Shown here: positions 25,903-35,110 of the stretch, in pieces | Layout of the letters: each line of letters begins with the position of its first letter | How positions within the stretch are numbered: position 1 is the stretch's first letter | Position numbers and translations under genes: made by a program | DNA from: Sphingomonas sp. LC-1 | GTDB taxonomy: Bacteria > Pseudomonadota > Alphaproteobacteria > Sphingomonadales > Sphingomonadaceae | Assembly (NCBI RefSeq): GCF_025371035.1 | Contig: NZ_JANZXB010000013.1 | Coordinates: forward strand, 1-64,000 | DNA: 64,000 nucleotides | Reading direction: 5' to 3' | The notes under the pieces: model-generated | What the model was told of the DNA's origin: nothing | The model's input: the letters and a program-made list of their open reading frames with translations, nothing else | Databases searched by the model: none

Positions 25903-26033
25903 ATCCTCCCCGGCACGCGGAGCTGGCAGGGCGAAGGCCTGACGGACGGGGGCTTCCACAAAGGACCTCCTGTGTGGCGATCCCCCTCCACCACCGCTTC
26001 GCGGCGGTCCCCCTCCCCATGCCGGGGGGATGG
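25903..26033. repeat. Intergenic palindromic repeat cluster of sphingomonad type
   Basis: The gap between mprF and the convergent asparaginase is filled by palindromic units: CTCCCCGGCACGCGGAG, a hairpin CCACA-A-AGGA/TCCT-G-TGTGG at 25956-25977, and ACCACCGCTTCGCGGCGGT flanked by CCCCCTCC and GGGGGGA. I recognise both outer units as resembling short GC-rich repeats found between genes in sphingomonads. The repeat runs up to the last codons of mprF and to the stop of the opposite gene. It may act as a bidirectional terminator or mRNA stabiliser. Confidence 0.55.
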
Positions 26034-27065
26034 TTAAGCCTTGAACAACGACGGCGCCTTTTCGACGCGCGTCCGCCCGGCGGCATCCGTCACGGCATAG
26101 GTAAAGCCAGGCAACAGGCAGAAGGCCCCGATCCGCCCGGCCGTGTCCATGGCGAGGAAGCCAACCTGCACACCCTTGATGGCATCGCCGCGCAGGCTGG
26201 CGATATGGCGGGCCGCCTCTTCGCAAGCCGCCTGTGGGCTCATGCCGTGGCGCATCGAGGCGACGACCCGCGCGGTGCCGACGGTGCGGGTGACTTCCTC
26301 GCCCAGCCCGGTCGAGGTCGCGCCGCCCACGCCGCGCTCGACATAAAGGCCCGATCCGACCTGCGGCGAATCCCCGACGCGCCCGCGCATCTTGAACGCC
26401 ATGCCCGATGTGGTGCACGCCCCCGCCATCCGGCCCTGTGCATCGCGCGCCAGCATCCCGATCGTGTCATGGTCGAGCGCACCGCCGGGCGTACCCGGGC
26501 GGCCCGCGCCATAGGTGCCCGTCTCGCTATTGGCGACGGGGCGGTAATTCTGGGTCTTCAGCCAGTCGCGCCACGCCTTTTCCGCCTCCGGGGTCAGCAG
26601 GTTGACGCGCGGAAAGCCCCGGTCCCGCGCGAAACGGGTCGCACCCTCGCCGACCAGGAGGGTGTGTGGCGTATGCTCCATCACCGCCCGTGCGACCGAG
26701 ATGGCGTGGACCGTATCCTCCAGCGCGGCAACCGCGCCGACGCCGCCCGCATCGTCCATGATGACCGCGTCCAGCGTCACGTGCCCGTCGCGGTCGGGAT
26801 AGCCGCTATAACCCACCGAATGATTGTTCGGATCGGCCTCGGGCACCTTCACGCCTGCCTCGACCATGTCGATCAGCGATCCGCCCGCCCGGCCCGCGGC
26901 AAAGGCGGCGTCGTTGGCGGGCGCGCCGAAATCCCAGGTGGAGACGATCGTCGCGCGCGGGCCCGCCGCCTGGGCGAAGGCGCGCGCCGGAGCCACGGCC
27001 CATCCCGCACCGATCCCCGCGATCGACGCCATGCCGCCCAGAAATCCCCGCCGCCCGTTCTGCAT
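26034..27065 (-). CDS. N(4)-(beta-N-acetylglucosaminyl)-L-asparaginase family (Ntn hydrolase), Tat-exported
   Basis: 343-residue Ntn-hydrolase of the aspartylglucosaminidase branch, which cuts the amide between asparagine and N-acetylglucosamine or acts on similar amides. The start has a twin-arginine signal (NGRRGFLGGMASIAG), so the enzyme is periplasmic. The self-cleavage site is GGALDHDTIGML, where the Thr becomes the N-terminal nucleophile; GRVGDSPQVGSGLY and ATSTGLGEE follow, as in the family. The ATG at 27065 has GGGGA about eight bases upstream; starts at 27080 and 27140 are in frame. Monocistronic, convergent with mprF. True substrate in bacteria is open. Confidence 0.88.
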   Translation of the reverse strand: MQNGRRGFLGGMASIAGIGAGWAVAPARAFAQAAGPRATIVSTWDFGAPANDAAFAAGRAGGSLIDMVEAGVKVPEADPNNHSVGYSGYPDRDGHVTLDAVIMDDAGGVGAVAALEDTVHAISVARAVMEHTPHTLLVGEGATRFARDRGFPRVNLLTPEAEKAWRDWLKTQNYRPVANSETGTYGAGRPGTPGGALDHDTIGMLARDAQGRMAGACTTSGMAFKMRGRVGDSPQVGSGLYVERGVGGATSTGLGEEVTRTVGTARVVASMRHGMSPQAACEEAARHIASLRGDAIKGVQVGFLAMDTAGRIGAFCLLPGFTYAVTDAAGRTRVEKAPSLFKA

Positions 27066-27319
27066 TCGACTGTTCCCCATCTGTCGTATCGCGCTGCTGA
27101 TACCGGTGGCGATTGTGAGGGCGGAAAGCCGAACTCGCAAGCCCGCCCCAACCTATCTAGAACCAATAAGGCGACTCATCGGATCAATGGCGCGGCGGGA
27201 ACTGGTCGTTCGGGAGGGCGACGACACGCGACGGTGCGCGCAGATGAACGCAAAAACATGAAAACGTTTGAATTTGTGTCTTTACGGTTACAGTGGCGGC
27301 CTAATGTCGTGATGGGTAG

Positions 27320-27414
27320 CGCATAGGTATGCATTAGGTATTGACCAAATACCGAAAAACAATTGTCATTTCCGCGCACCCGGTCACCCATCAACCGGGA
27401 CGAAGGGGAGATGT
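27320..27414 (+). promoter_or_regulatory. Promoter region of TonB receptor 1 with GGTATT-N5-AATACC palindrome
   Basis: An inverted repeat GGTATT/AATACC spans 27337-27353 and overlaps TTGACC (27341-27346), a fair -35 box, in an A/T-rich patch before the receptor. The second receptor gene has TATTGACC at the same kind of position (30859-30866), which supports a shared promoter design. Confidence 0.4.
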
Positions 27415-30400
27415 ATGAGAATCCAGCAGTCCGCATCATGGTTGGCCCTGTCGGCCGCGTCGATGATGCTCGCGGCGCCCGCCATTGCGCAGCAGACCGG
27501 AACCACCGGTGCCCAGGCGGACGCGCCGCAAAGCGGTACTGACCAGAATCCGGGTAACCTGAGCGCCGATGCCGCCGCCACCCGTTCCGCCGCGATCACC
27601 GGTACTCCGCAGGCCAGCCCGAACGGCGGCGATGTCGTCGTGACCGGCACGCGCATCACCCGTCCCAACCTCGCCTCCGCCGCGCCGATCACCTCGGTCA
27701 CGCGCCAGGACATCCAGGCGCAGGCCGCGGTCAATGTCGAGGACGTGCTCAACCGCCTGCCGCAGGTCGCGCCCGACAGCCAGCAGACCTATAATGATTC
27801 CGACGGCCGCCAGCGCATCAAGCTGCGCAGCCTGGGTTTCGAACGGACGCTCGTCCTGATCGACGGCAAGCGGCTGGGCACGCAGAACGGCCAGGATGTG
27901 GGCATCATTCCGACCTCGCTGTTGCAGCGCGTCGACGTGCTGACCGGCGGCGCCTCGTCCGTCTATGGCTCGGATGCGGTTGCGGGCGTGGTCAACTTCG
28001 TCCTGCGCAAGGATTTCGAGGGCGTTCAGCTCGACGCCAATTACAATTTCTTCAACCATTACAACAAGGACACGATCGTGTCGCCGCTGGCCCGCGCGGC
28101 GGGCTTCGGTAGCGCGCGGGGGCTGACCAATGACGGCGGCCGTGCCGACCTGACGCTGACGGCGGGCACCAAGCTGCTCGATGACAAGCTGCACGTCAGC
28201 GGCTTCGTCAATTATCGGCATACCGACGAAATCGCGCTGACCTCGCGCTCGAATGCGGGCTGCTATCTCACCCAGTTGCAGCTCAACGGCCCGCTGTCCT
28301 GCGGCCTGACGCCCAGCAGCTCGACCAGCGGCCTCATCACGCCGCAGTCCGGCCCGAACGCAGGCGCGCAATATGTCAACAATCCGGACGGAACGCGCAG
28401 CTTCGTGCCGTTCGGCGCGGGGCAGGGCAATGCGTCCAACTATTTCAGCGGCTATGCCTATCAGCGTCCTTCGGAGCGGGTGAATGCGGGCGGCTTCGCC
28501 ACGCTCGACCTCGCGCCGGAAGCCGAGCTGTATGCCTCGGGCATCTGGTTCCGCGACAAGTCGTACACCAACTATCCGACGATCGCGAGCGGCACCGTCA
28601 ACGTCAATTGCAGCAACCCCTATCTGTCGGGAACGCAGGCGACCGCGATCGGGTGCGGCACCGGGGTGACCAGCGTGCCGGTCACGCTCGCCTATCGCCT
28701 GGGCGAGAATAACGATCGTCCCGACACCTTCATCAACACCGGCGTTCGCCTGACCGGCGGCGTCCGTGGCAAGGTGGGTGAAGCCTGGACCTATGATGTC
28801 GGCGGCGTCTATGCCCGCAACCATCAGGACTATACGCCCAGCTTCCGCGTTCCCGGCACGCTGCAGAATGCGGTAAATGTCGGCGGCACGGCGGCCAACC
28901 CGGTCTGCGCCAGCGGCGCGGCGGGCTGCGTGCCCTTCGACATCTTCAGCGCCGGTGCCAACAACCCGGCATTGATCAACTATCTGTTCGGCTATGGCAC
29001 CTCGGAGACCACCGGTACGCTGTATGACGTACAGGCCAATGTCACCGGCGACCTCGGCAAGTACGGCATCACGTCTCCCTTCGCCGAACAGGGTCTGGCA
29101 ATCGCGCTGGGCACCGAATATCGCAAGGACACGCTGAAGTCGCGTGCGGACAGCGCCTATCGCAACGCGCTGGGCGGTACCGACACCTATCTCAGCCAGG
29201 ACGTGTGGGAAGCCAATGTCGAGGTCCAGGCCCCGCTGATCGAGCACAAGCCCTTTGCCGAGCTGGTGCAGGTCAATGGCGGCTATCGCGTGTCGAAGTA
29301 CAGCAGCAATCCCAAGGCGTTCAACACCTGGAAGATCGAGGGCGTCTATGCCCCGGTCAGCGACCTGACCTTCCGCGCCTCGTTCAACAAGGCGCAGCGC
29401 GCGCCGACCGTGGTTGAGATCCGCCAGGCGAGCAATATCGAGCTTGCCGGGGGCGGATCGGGCACCTTCACCGACTTCTGCGCCCCGACCGTGACCAATG
29501 GTGCCAACGGCGTCTCCTATGGCGCGCCGATCGCATCGCGCGAAGTCTGCCGCGCGACCGGCCTGTCCGACGCACTCTATGGCAGCCGCGACCTGCTGTG
29601 CAGCAATGGGACCACGCCGAACGGCAGCAGCGCCTGCGCGGTCCGCTCGGGCGGCTTCACCGCCGATCCGGAAACCGCCTATACCCAGACCTATGGCCTG
29701 GTGGTGAAGCCGCGCTTCATCAAGGGGCTGGTCTTCTCGGTCGATCGCTATCGCATCAAGATCGACAACTCGCTCGGCTATAACGACTATAGCTACTACA
29801 CCGATGGGTGTCTGCGTTCGGGCGGCGACCAGTTCTTCTGCCAGGGCCTCGTCCGCAACTCGACCACCGGCCAGCTGTTCAACGGCGGCTATATCCGCCA
29901 GGGCACGACCAACTATTACACCTCAATCGCGCAGGGCTGGGACTTCCAGGCGCAATATGCGCTGACGCTGGAGTCGGTCGGCCGTCTGGACTTCGGCTTC
30001 AACGGCTCGCTGACCACCGCCGCCGGTGGCCAGGACTCGCCGCTCCAGCCGGAGCGCAACTGTGCGGGCTATTACGGCAATGGCTGCGGCCAGCTGATCC
30101 CGAAGTGGAGCCATGGCCTGCGTACGACCTACACCACGGTCGACAAGAAGTTCAGTGCATCGTTCAACTGGCGCTATGTCGGTTCGCTGACCAACGCCAA
30201 CAATTCGGGCGACTCGGCGATCGGCGGCACGCCGGAGCGGGCGCTGACCAACTACTACCGCGTCGCACCGCAGAATTATTTCGACCTGGCGCTCAACTTT
30301 GCGATCGCCAAGCAGTTCTCGCTGCGCCTGATCGCAAACAACCTGTTCGACAGGGCCGCGCCGATCGTGCCGGATTCGTACAATATCAGCCTGGCACGCA

Positions 30401-30471
30401 CCAACACCATCCCGCAGCGTTACGACTCGCTGGGTCGCAACATCGCGATTGGGACGACGATCAACTTCTGA
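27415..30471 (+). CDS. Large TonB-dependent receptor, tandem copy 1
   Basis: 1018-residue outer-membrane receptor with signal peptide (cleavage near AAPAIAQ), a linker rich in Gln, Thr and Ala, the TonB-box region DVVVTGTRITRPNL, plug motifs (DIQAQAAVNVEDVLNRLPQV, RIKLRSLGFERTLVLIDGKR, GGASSVYGSDAVAGVVNFVL) and a barrel ending GRNIAIGTTINF. It belongs to the long receptor group found in many copies in sphingomonads and xanthomonads, often for plant-derived sugars or peptides. Several paired cysteines in the extracellular loops (for example CYLTQLQLNGPLSC) suggest loop disulfides. The next gene is a close paralogue. No SusD-like or transporter partner is adjacent, so the ligand is unknown. Confidence 0.92.
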   Translation: MRIQQSASWLALSAASMMLAAPAIAQQTGTTGAQADAPQSGTDQNPGNLSADAAATRSAAITGTPQASPNGGDVVVTGTRITRPNLASAAPITSVTRQDIQAQAAVNVEDVLNRLPQVAPDSQQTYNDSDGRQRIKLRSLGFERTLVLIDGKRLGTQNGQDVGIIPTSLLQRVDVLTGGASSVYGSDAVAGVVNFVLRKDFEGVQLDANYNFFNHYNKDTIVSPLARAAGFGSARGLTNDGGRADLTLTAGTKLLDDKLHVSGFVNYRHTDEIALTSRSNAGCYLTQLQLNGPLSCGLTPSSSTSGLITPQSGPNAGAQYVNNPDGTRSFVPFGAGQGNASNYFSGYAYQRPSERVNAGGFATLDLAPEAELYASGIWFRDKSYTNYPTIASGTVNVNCSNPYLSGTQATAIGCGTGVTSVPVTLAYRLGENNDRPDTFINTGVRLTGGVRGKVGEAWTYDVGGVYARNHQDYTPSFRVPGTLQNAVNVGGTAANPVCASGAAGCVPFDIFSAGANNPALINYLFGYGTSETTGTLYDVQANVTGDLGKYGITSPFAEQGLAIALGTEYRKDTLKSRADSAYRNALGGTDTYLSQDVWEANVEVQAPLIEHKPFAELVQVNGGYRVSKYSSNPKAFNTWKIEGVYAPVSDLTFRASFNKAQRAPTVVEIRQASNIELAGGGSGTFTDFCAPTVTNGANGVSYGAPIASREVCRATGLSDALYGSRDLLCSNGTTPNGSSACAVRSGGFTADPETAYTQTYGLVVKPRFIKGLVFSVDRYRIKIDNSLGYNDYSYYTDGCLRSGGDQFFCQGLVRNSTTGQLFNGGYIRQGTTNYYTSIAQGWDFQAQYALTLESVGRLDFGFNGSLTTAAGGQDSPLQPERNCAGYYGNGCGQLIPKWSHGLRTTYTTVDKKFSASFNWRYVGSLTNANNSGDSAIGGTPERALTNYYRVAPQNYFDLALNFAIAKQFSLRLIANNLFDRAAPIVPDSYNISLARTNTIPQRYDSLGRNIAIGTTINF

Positions 30472-30483
30472 TCCCTTCCCTCC

Positions 30484-30557
30484 GGCGGGGTGCACTGGCA
30501 CTCCGCCCATTCCCGAACTGAAAAGGCCGGTGCTCCAGCAGGAGCCCGGCCTTTTTT
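30484..30557 (+). terminator. Double hairpin terminator after receptor 1
   Basis: Hairpin one is GGCGGGGTGC / GCACTCCGCC at 30484-30507 (10 bp with one G-T pair, 4-base loop). Hairpin two at 30521-30557 is AAGGCCGG-T-GCTCC / GGAGC-C-CGGCCTT followed by a run of six T, a classical intrinsic terminator. Confidence 0.85.
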
Positions 30558-30944
30558 GCGCGTGATTCTCTGGGGGACCGATCGCGATCAGAGGTGTCGA
30601 GTTCGTTCGTCCCATCGGTCGCGACATGCCCGGCAGGCGCTGGACATCGGACGGAAAACCTCTTCGCCGGCCACATGTGTGGCGGGGGCGGGAGGCGTTT
30701 CCTAACATGCTGTATTTACGGGAAATCTGTCGTGATCCGCAGCTATGTCAAATCTTTAACTAGCTTTTTCAATGACTTAAATCTTTACCTTTTTGTTGCG
30801 AAACGGCAACAATATCAGACCAAAAATACAGAAGATTATAGATCGGTATCTCCAGGTTATTGACCGATCACCCCTAGCTGTATTGTTCTAGTAATGCGCC
30901 GATCCAAGCGAAAACGCCGTCGGCCCGAAATAGGGGGTAATCCA
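30558..30944 (+). promoter_or_regulatory. A/T-rich intergenic region upstream of receptor 2
   Basis: No gene is seen here. From about 30705 to 30900 the sequence is strikingly A/T-rich for this genome. It holds a perfect palindrome TTGTTGC-N6-GCAACAA at 30793-30812, an inverted repeat GATCGGT / ACCGATC at 30841-30869, and TTGACC at 30861-30866 as a possible -35 box. It looks like an elaborate control region for the second receptor, perhaps bound by LacI- or GntR-type repressors; the regulator is not adjacent. Confidence 0.5.
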
Positions 30945-33900
30945 ATGAAGCTGCTTCACCCGATATCTTGGCTCGCCTTGTCGGCCGGTGCGATGCTGGT
31001 CGCCGCGCCGTCGCTGGCTCAGCAAGTCGATACGACCACTCAGACCGATGCCGACGACACGTCGTCCAGCGCCAACGCCGCGCAGACGCGCGTGGCGGCG
31101 ATCACCGGCACGCCGCAGGCGTCGAACGATGGCGACGTCATCGTGACGGGCACCCGCATCGCTCGCCCGAATCTTGCTTCGGCCTCGCCGATCACCTCGG
31201 TCACCGCGCAGGATATCCAGGCGCAGGCGCCGCTGAACGTCGAAGAGGTTCTCAACCGCCTGCCGCAGATCGCGCCCGACGCGCAGCAGAATTATCAGGA
31301 TTCCGACGGTCGCCAGCGGATCAAGCTGCGCAGCCTGGGCTTCGAGCGGACGCTGGTGCTGCTTGACGGCAAGCGGCTGGGCACGATGAACGGGCAGGAT
31401 ACGGGCATCATCCCTGCCTCGCTGCTTCAGCGCGTCGACATCCTGTCGGGCGGCGCGTCGTCGGTCTATGGTTCGGACGCCGTGTCGGGCGTCGTGAACT
31501 TCATCCTGCGCAAGGATTTCGACGGTCTTCGGGTCGACGCGAACTACAATTTCTACAATCACCTGAACAAGAGCAACATCGTCACCCCGCTCGCGCAGGG
31601 CGTCGGCTTCAAGACGCCGCTTGGCTGGACCAATGACGGCGGCCGTGCCGACCTGACGCTGACCGCAGGCAAGAAGCTGCTCGATGACCGACTGAAGGTG
31701 TCGGGCTTCTTCAACTACCGGACGGCGGAACTGGTGCGCACCGGGGACCGCTCGATCGCAGCGTGCCCACTCGCGCAAACCAGCAAGGACGGCCCGCTGA
31801 CCTGTTCGCCGGTGTCGACCTATTCGCCCGCCGGATATATCTCGCCGCGTTCGGGGCCGAACTCCGGGACCGCCTATGTCAACAATCCGGACGGGACGCG
31901 CAGCTTTGTATCGTATGGGCCGCGCCCGGGCATCGCAGCCAATCCCTATGACGACTATTCCTTCCAGCGTCAGAGCGAGCGCTATACCGCGGGCGGCTTC
32001 CTGAGCTTCCAGATCGCACCGGAATTCGAACTCTATGGCGACGCCATCTGGTTCCGCGACAAGTCGATCAACCCCAGCCCGCTGCGCGTCTACAGCTATA
32101 CCGTCTATGGTTCGACGCCCTATCAGGTGAACTGCAACAACCCTTTCCTGTCGGCAGGGCAGGCGGGTGCGCTGGGCTGCGCTTCAGGCGCGACCAACTC
32201 GGTCCCGCTGGAGGTTCGCTACCGTTTCGACGGACAGCCCAATCTGGTCGATACCTATATCAACCAGGGTATCCGGGCGACCGGCGGCCTGCGCGGCAAG
32301 GTCGGCGATGCCTGGACCTATGACATTGGCGGAGTCTATGCGCGCAATCAGCAGGATGCGCGCTATGCACCCTATGCCGATCCCGATCGGGTCAACCGTT
32401 CGCTCAACGTCGTCAACGTCAACGGCACCCCGACCTGCGTATCGAACCTGACGGGTGGCGATAGCGCCTGCGTGCCGTTCGACGCCTTCCGCGCCGGATC
32501 GGGCAACAGCGCGCTGACCAACTATCTGTTCAACGGTCCGGGCAGCCAGAGCGGCGTCCAAGGCCAGATCGGCATCTTGTACGACGTCATCAGCACGGTG
32601 ACGGGCGACCTGGGCAAGTATGGCATCAAGACGCCCTGGGCGACCGACGGCCTGGCGATCGCGCTGGGTGCGGAATATCGCAAGGATCGTCTGATCTCGA
32701 CCGCCAACGACGTCTTTATCAGCCAGAATGGCGACAGCCGCACCGACCTGCGCCAGGACGTCTGGGAATCGAACATCGAGCTCCAGGCGCCGCTGATCCA
32801 GGACAAGCCGTTTGCGCATCTGCTGCAGACCAATGGTGGCTTCCGCGTCTCCAAGTACAGCTCGAATCCCAAGACCTTCTCGACTTGGAAGATCGAGGGC
32901 ATCTATGCGCCGGTGTCGGACCTGACCTTCCGTGCCTCGTACAACAAGGCGCAGCGTGCGCCGACCGTGAACGAGATCCAGCAGGCGACGGCGATCCGCT
33001 ATGGTCGTAACAGCACGCTGACCGACTTCTGCGCTCCCGTGCAGCGTACGCAGGCCGATGGTACGGTCACGACCGCTCCGCTCGCCTCGCGCGATCTGTG
33101 CCGCAAGACCGGGCTGGCCGATAACCTGTACGGCAGCACGTCGCTGCTCTGCCCGACCGAGGGCTGCACGGTGCGTACCGGCGGCTATACGGCGGACCCG
33201 GAGACGGCCTACACGCTGACCTATGGCCTGATCGTGAAGCCCAGCTTCGTGCCCGGCTTGGTCTTCTCGGTCGATCGCTATCAAATCCGCATCGTCAACT
33301 CGCTGAGCTACAACGGCGCGGATTACTTCCTGAACGGCTGTCTGGCGTCCAATGGCGACCCCTATTTCTGTCAGGGGATCGTCCGCGATCCGACGACCGG
33401 GTCGATCGGCAATGCACCTGCCAACAACCCGACCAGCGGCTTCATCCGTCAGGGTACGACGAACTTCTATCGTTCGCTGGCCTATGGTTGGGATTTCCAG
33501 GGCCAGTACACGCTGGGCCTTGGCGGGGCGGGGCGCCTCGACTGGAACTTCAACGGCTCGCTCACCACGCTGGCCGGTGGCCAGGACTCGCCGCTGCGCA
33601 GCCAGTATAACTGTGCGGGCTATTTCTCGAACGGCATCGCCTGCGGCCAGCTGGTCCCGAAGTGGATGCACGGCCTGCGCACCACCTGGACGACGACGGA
33701 CAACACGTTCAATGCCTCGTTCAACTGGCGCTATACGGGATCGCTCACCACGGCCTATAATTCGGGCAATGCGGATATCGGCGGGACGGCCGCCAATTTC
33801 CGCAACACCTATGCCCGGATCGCGCCGCAGAGCTATTTCGACCTGGCGCTGACCTGGAATATCGCGCGGCAGTTCGCGTTCCGCATCATCGCGAACAATC

Positions 33901-34028
33901 TGCTCGACAAGAACCCGCCGATCATTCCGAACTCGTACACCGTGGCCCTGTCGCGTGCGAACACTGCGCCGCAGCGTTACGATGCACTCGGTCGCCAGAT
34001 CTCGATCGGGACGACCATCAACTTCTGA
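30945..34028 (+). CDS. Large TonB-dependent receptor, tandem copy 2
   Basis: 1027 residues, closely similar along its whole length to the preceding receptor (shared GTRI, ASPITSVTAQDIQAQ, NVEEVLNRLPQIAP, SLGFERTLVLLDGKR, TDFCAP, and ending ISIGTTINF). Signal peptide cleaved near APSLAQ. Differences concentrate in the barrel loops, such as the segment after TLTAGKKLLDD, so ligands may differ. The ATG at 30945 has AGGGGG eight bases upstream and is chosen over the in-frame ATG at 30894. Own promoter region and own terminators, so the pair is a gene duplication rather than an operon. Confidence 0.92.
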   Translation: MKLLHPISWLALSAGAMLVAAPSLAQQVDTTTQTDADDTSSSANAAQTRVAAITGTPQASNDGDVIVTGTRIARPNLASASPITSVTAQDIQAQAPLNVEEVLNRLPQIAPDAQQNYQDSDGRQRIKLRSLGFERTLVLLDGKRLGTMNGQDTGIIPASLLQRVDILSGGASSVYGSDAVSGVVNFILRKDFDGLRVDANYNFYNHLNKSNIVTPLAQGVGFKTPLGWTNDGGRADLTLTAGKKLLDDRLKVSGFFNYRTAELVRTGDRSIAACPLAQTSKDGPLTCSPVSTYSPAGYISPRSGPNSGTAYVNNPDGTRSFVSYGPRPGIAANPYDDYSFQRQSERYTAGGFLSFQIAPEFELYGDAIWFRDKSINPSPLRVYSYTVYGSTPYQVNCNNPFLSAGQAGALGCASGATNSVPLEVRYRFDGQPNLVDTYINQGIRATGGLRGKVGDAWTYDIGGVYARNQQDARYAPYADPDRVNRSLNVVNVNGTPTCVSNLTGGDSACVPFDAFRAGSGNSALTNYLFNGPGSQSGVQGQIGILYDVISTVTGDLGKYGIKTPWATDGLAIALGAEYRKDRLISTANDVFISQNGDSRTDLRQDVWESNIELQAPLIQDKPFAHLLQTNGGFRVSKYSSNPKTFSTWKIEGIYAPVSDLTFRASYNKAQRAPTVNEIQQATAIRYGRNSTLTDFCAPVQRTQADGTVTTAPLASRDLCRKTGLADNLYGSTSLLCPTEGCTVRTGGYTADPETAYTLTYGLIVKPSFVPGLVFSVDRYQIRIVNSLSYNGADYFLNGCLASNGDPYFCQGIVRDPTTGSIGNAPANNPTSGFIRQGTTNFYRSLAYGWDFQGQYTLGLGGAGRLDWNFNGSLTTLAGGQDSPLRSQYNCAGYFSNGIACGQLVPKWMHGLRTTWTTTDNTFNASFNWRYTGSLTTAYNSGNADIGGTAANFRNTYARIAPQSYFDLALTWNIARQFAFRIIANNLLDKNPPIIPNSYTVALSRANTAPQRYDALGRQISIGTTINF

Positions 34029-34035
34029 TGATAGG

Positions 34036-34109
34036 GGCGGGGTGCTTCGGCATCCCGCCTTTACCCAAAGGGAAAAGGCCGACCGCCCGGTGGGGCAGTC
34101 GGCCTATTT
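34036..34109 (+). terminator. Double hairpin terminator after receptor 2
   Basis: Hairpin one: GGCGGGGTGC-TTCG-GCATCCCGCC at 34036-34059 followed by TTTA. Hairpin two: AGGCCGAC-C-GCCC / GGGC-A-GTCGGCCT at 34076-34105 followed by ATTTC. The layout matches the pair of hairpins behind receptor 1. Confidence 0.75.
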
Positions 34110-34163
34110 CGTATCGGGTTTCCTGACCGTTCGACCCCAGTGGGAAGTGGGCAAGAGTTGACC

Positions 34164-35105
34164 CTACTCCACGAAGGCTTCCACCTCGCGCCGCTTGCCG
34201 CGCATGAAGGCGTCGGCGACGTGGCGCAGCGGGGCGATGTCGACGTCCGAGCGGCTGCCCTTCACCAGTTCGGCGAAGCGGGCGTAGAGCCCCGGATATT
34301 CGCCGTGCAGCCCCTCTTCGCGATGCGGGGTCGAACCGTCGGGCAGGGTCAGCACCGCGCCGCCCTCGGCCAGCTTGAGCGTGCCGTCAGTCGTCTCGAC
34401 GATGATGTCCCAGCTCTGATGCCCCTCCTGCCGCCAGTCAAGGTCGAGCGTGACCGGCGTTCCCTCGGTCGTGCGGAACGCCACGTCGGCGGCGATCGGC
34501 GCGTCGCGATTGGCGGGGAAGTCCAGCGTCGCGCGTTCGATGAAGAAGGGCTGGGGCATGATATGCGTCGCGATCGACAGCGCGTTGATGCCCGGATCGA
34601 ACACGCCGAAGCCGCCCGCTTCCCAGATCCAGGCCTGGCCCGGATGCCATTGGCGCACATCCTCGCGCCAGGTGATCGCCGCCGATGTCACTTTGCGGGT
34701 GGACAGCCACTCGCGCGCGGGCTCGACGCCCAGCGCATAGCGGGAGTGCCAGCTGGCGAAGAGCGTGACATTCGCCTTGGCCGCCAGCTCCTCCAGCACC
34801 GCCACCTCGGCCAGCGTCGCGCCCGGCGGCTTTTCGAGGAAGACGTGCCAGTTGTTTTCCAGCGCAGCGGCGGCAATGGCGTGGCGGACCTGCGGCGGCG
34901 TGCACAGCGCCACCGCATCGACCGTCACGTCGCTCTGGGCGAGCTCATCAATGTCGTGGAAATGGGGCACGCCGTCGACCCCATTGGGCGAGCGGCTGAC
35001 GGTGGCGACCAGTTCGAAGGCCGGATTGCCCGCAATGGCGGGGACATGCTGGTCATGGGCGATCTTGCCCATGCCGACCAGCGCGAGGCGGATCGTGTCG
35101 GTCAT
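34164..35105 (-). CDS. D-galactose 1-dehydrogenase (Gfo/Idh/MocA family)
   Basis: 313-residue NAD(P)-dependent sugar dehydrogenase that oxidises D-galactose to galactonolactone, the first step of the De Ley-Doudoroff route. The Rossmann domain opens with RLALVGMGKIAHDQHVPAI, and the conserved VFLEKPPG (catalytic Lys) follows near residue 100; WREDVRQWHPGQAWIWEAGG and GVFDPGINALSI match galactose dehydrogenases of this family. The start is at 35105; the open frame further upstream overlaps the aldolase and is not used. It lies 5 bases after the aldolase stop as the last gene of a three-gene operon. Specificity for galactose is supported by the neighbours; L-arabinose can be a second substrate in this family. 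Confidence 0.88.
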   Translation of the reverse strand: MTDTIRLALVGMGKIAHDQHVPAIAGNPAFELVATVSRSPNGVDGVPHFHDIDELAQSDVTVDAVALCTPPQVRHAIAAAALENNWHVFLEKPPGATLAEVAVLEELAAKANVTLFASWHSRYALGVEPAREWLSTRKVTSAAITWREDVRQWHPGQAWIWEAGGFGVFDPGINALSIATHIMPQPFFIERATLDFPANRDAPIAADVAFRTTEGTPVTLDLDWRQEGHQSWDIIVETTDGTLKLAEGGAVLTLPDGSTPHREEGLHGEYPGLYARFAELVKGSRSDVDIAPLRHVADAFMRGKRREVEAFVE

Positions 35106-35110
35106 CGGTA

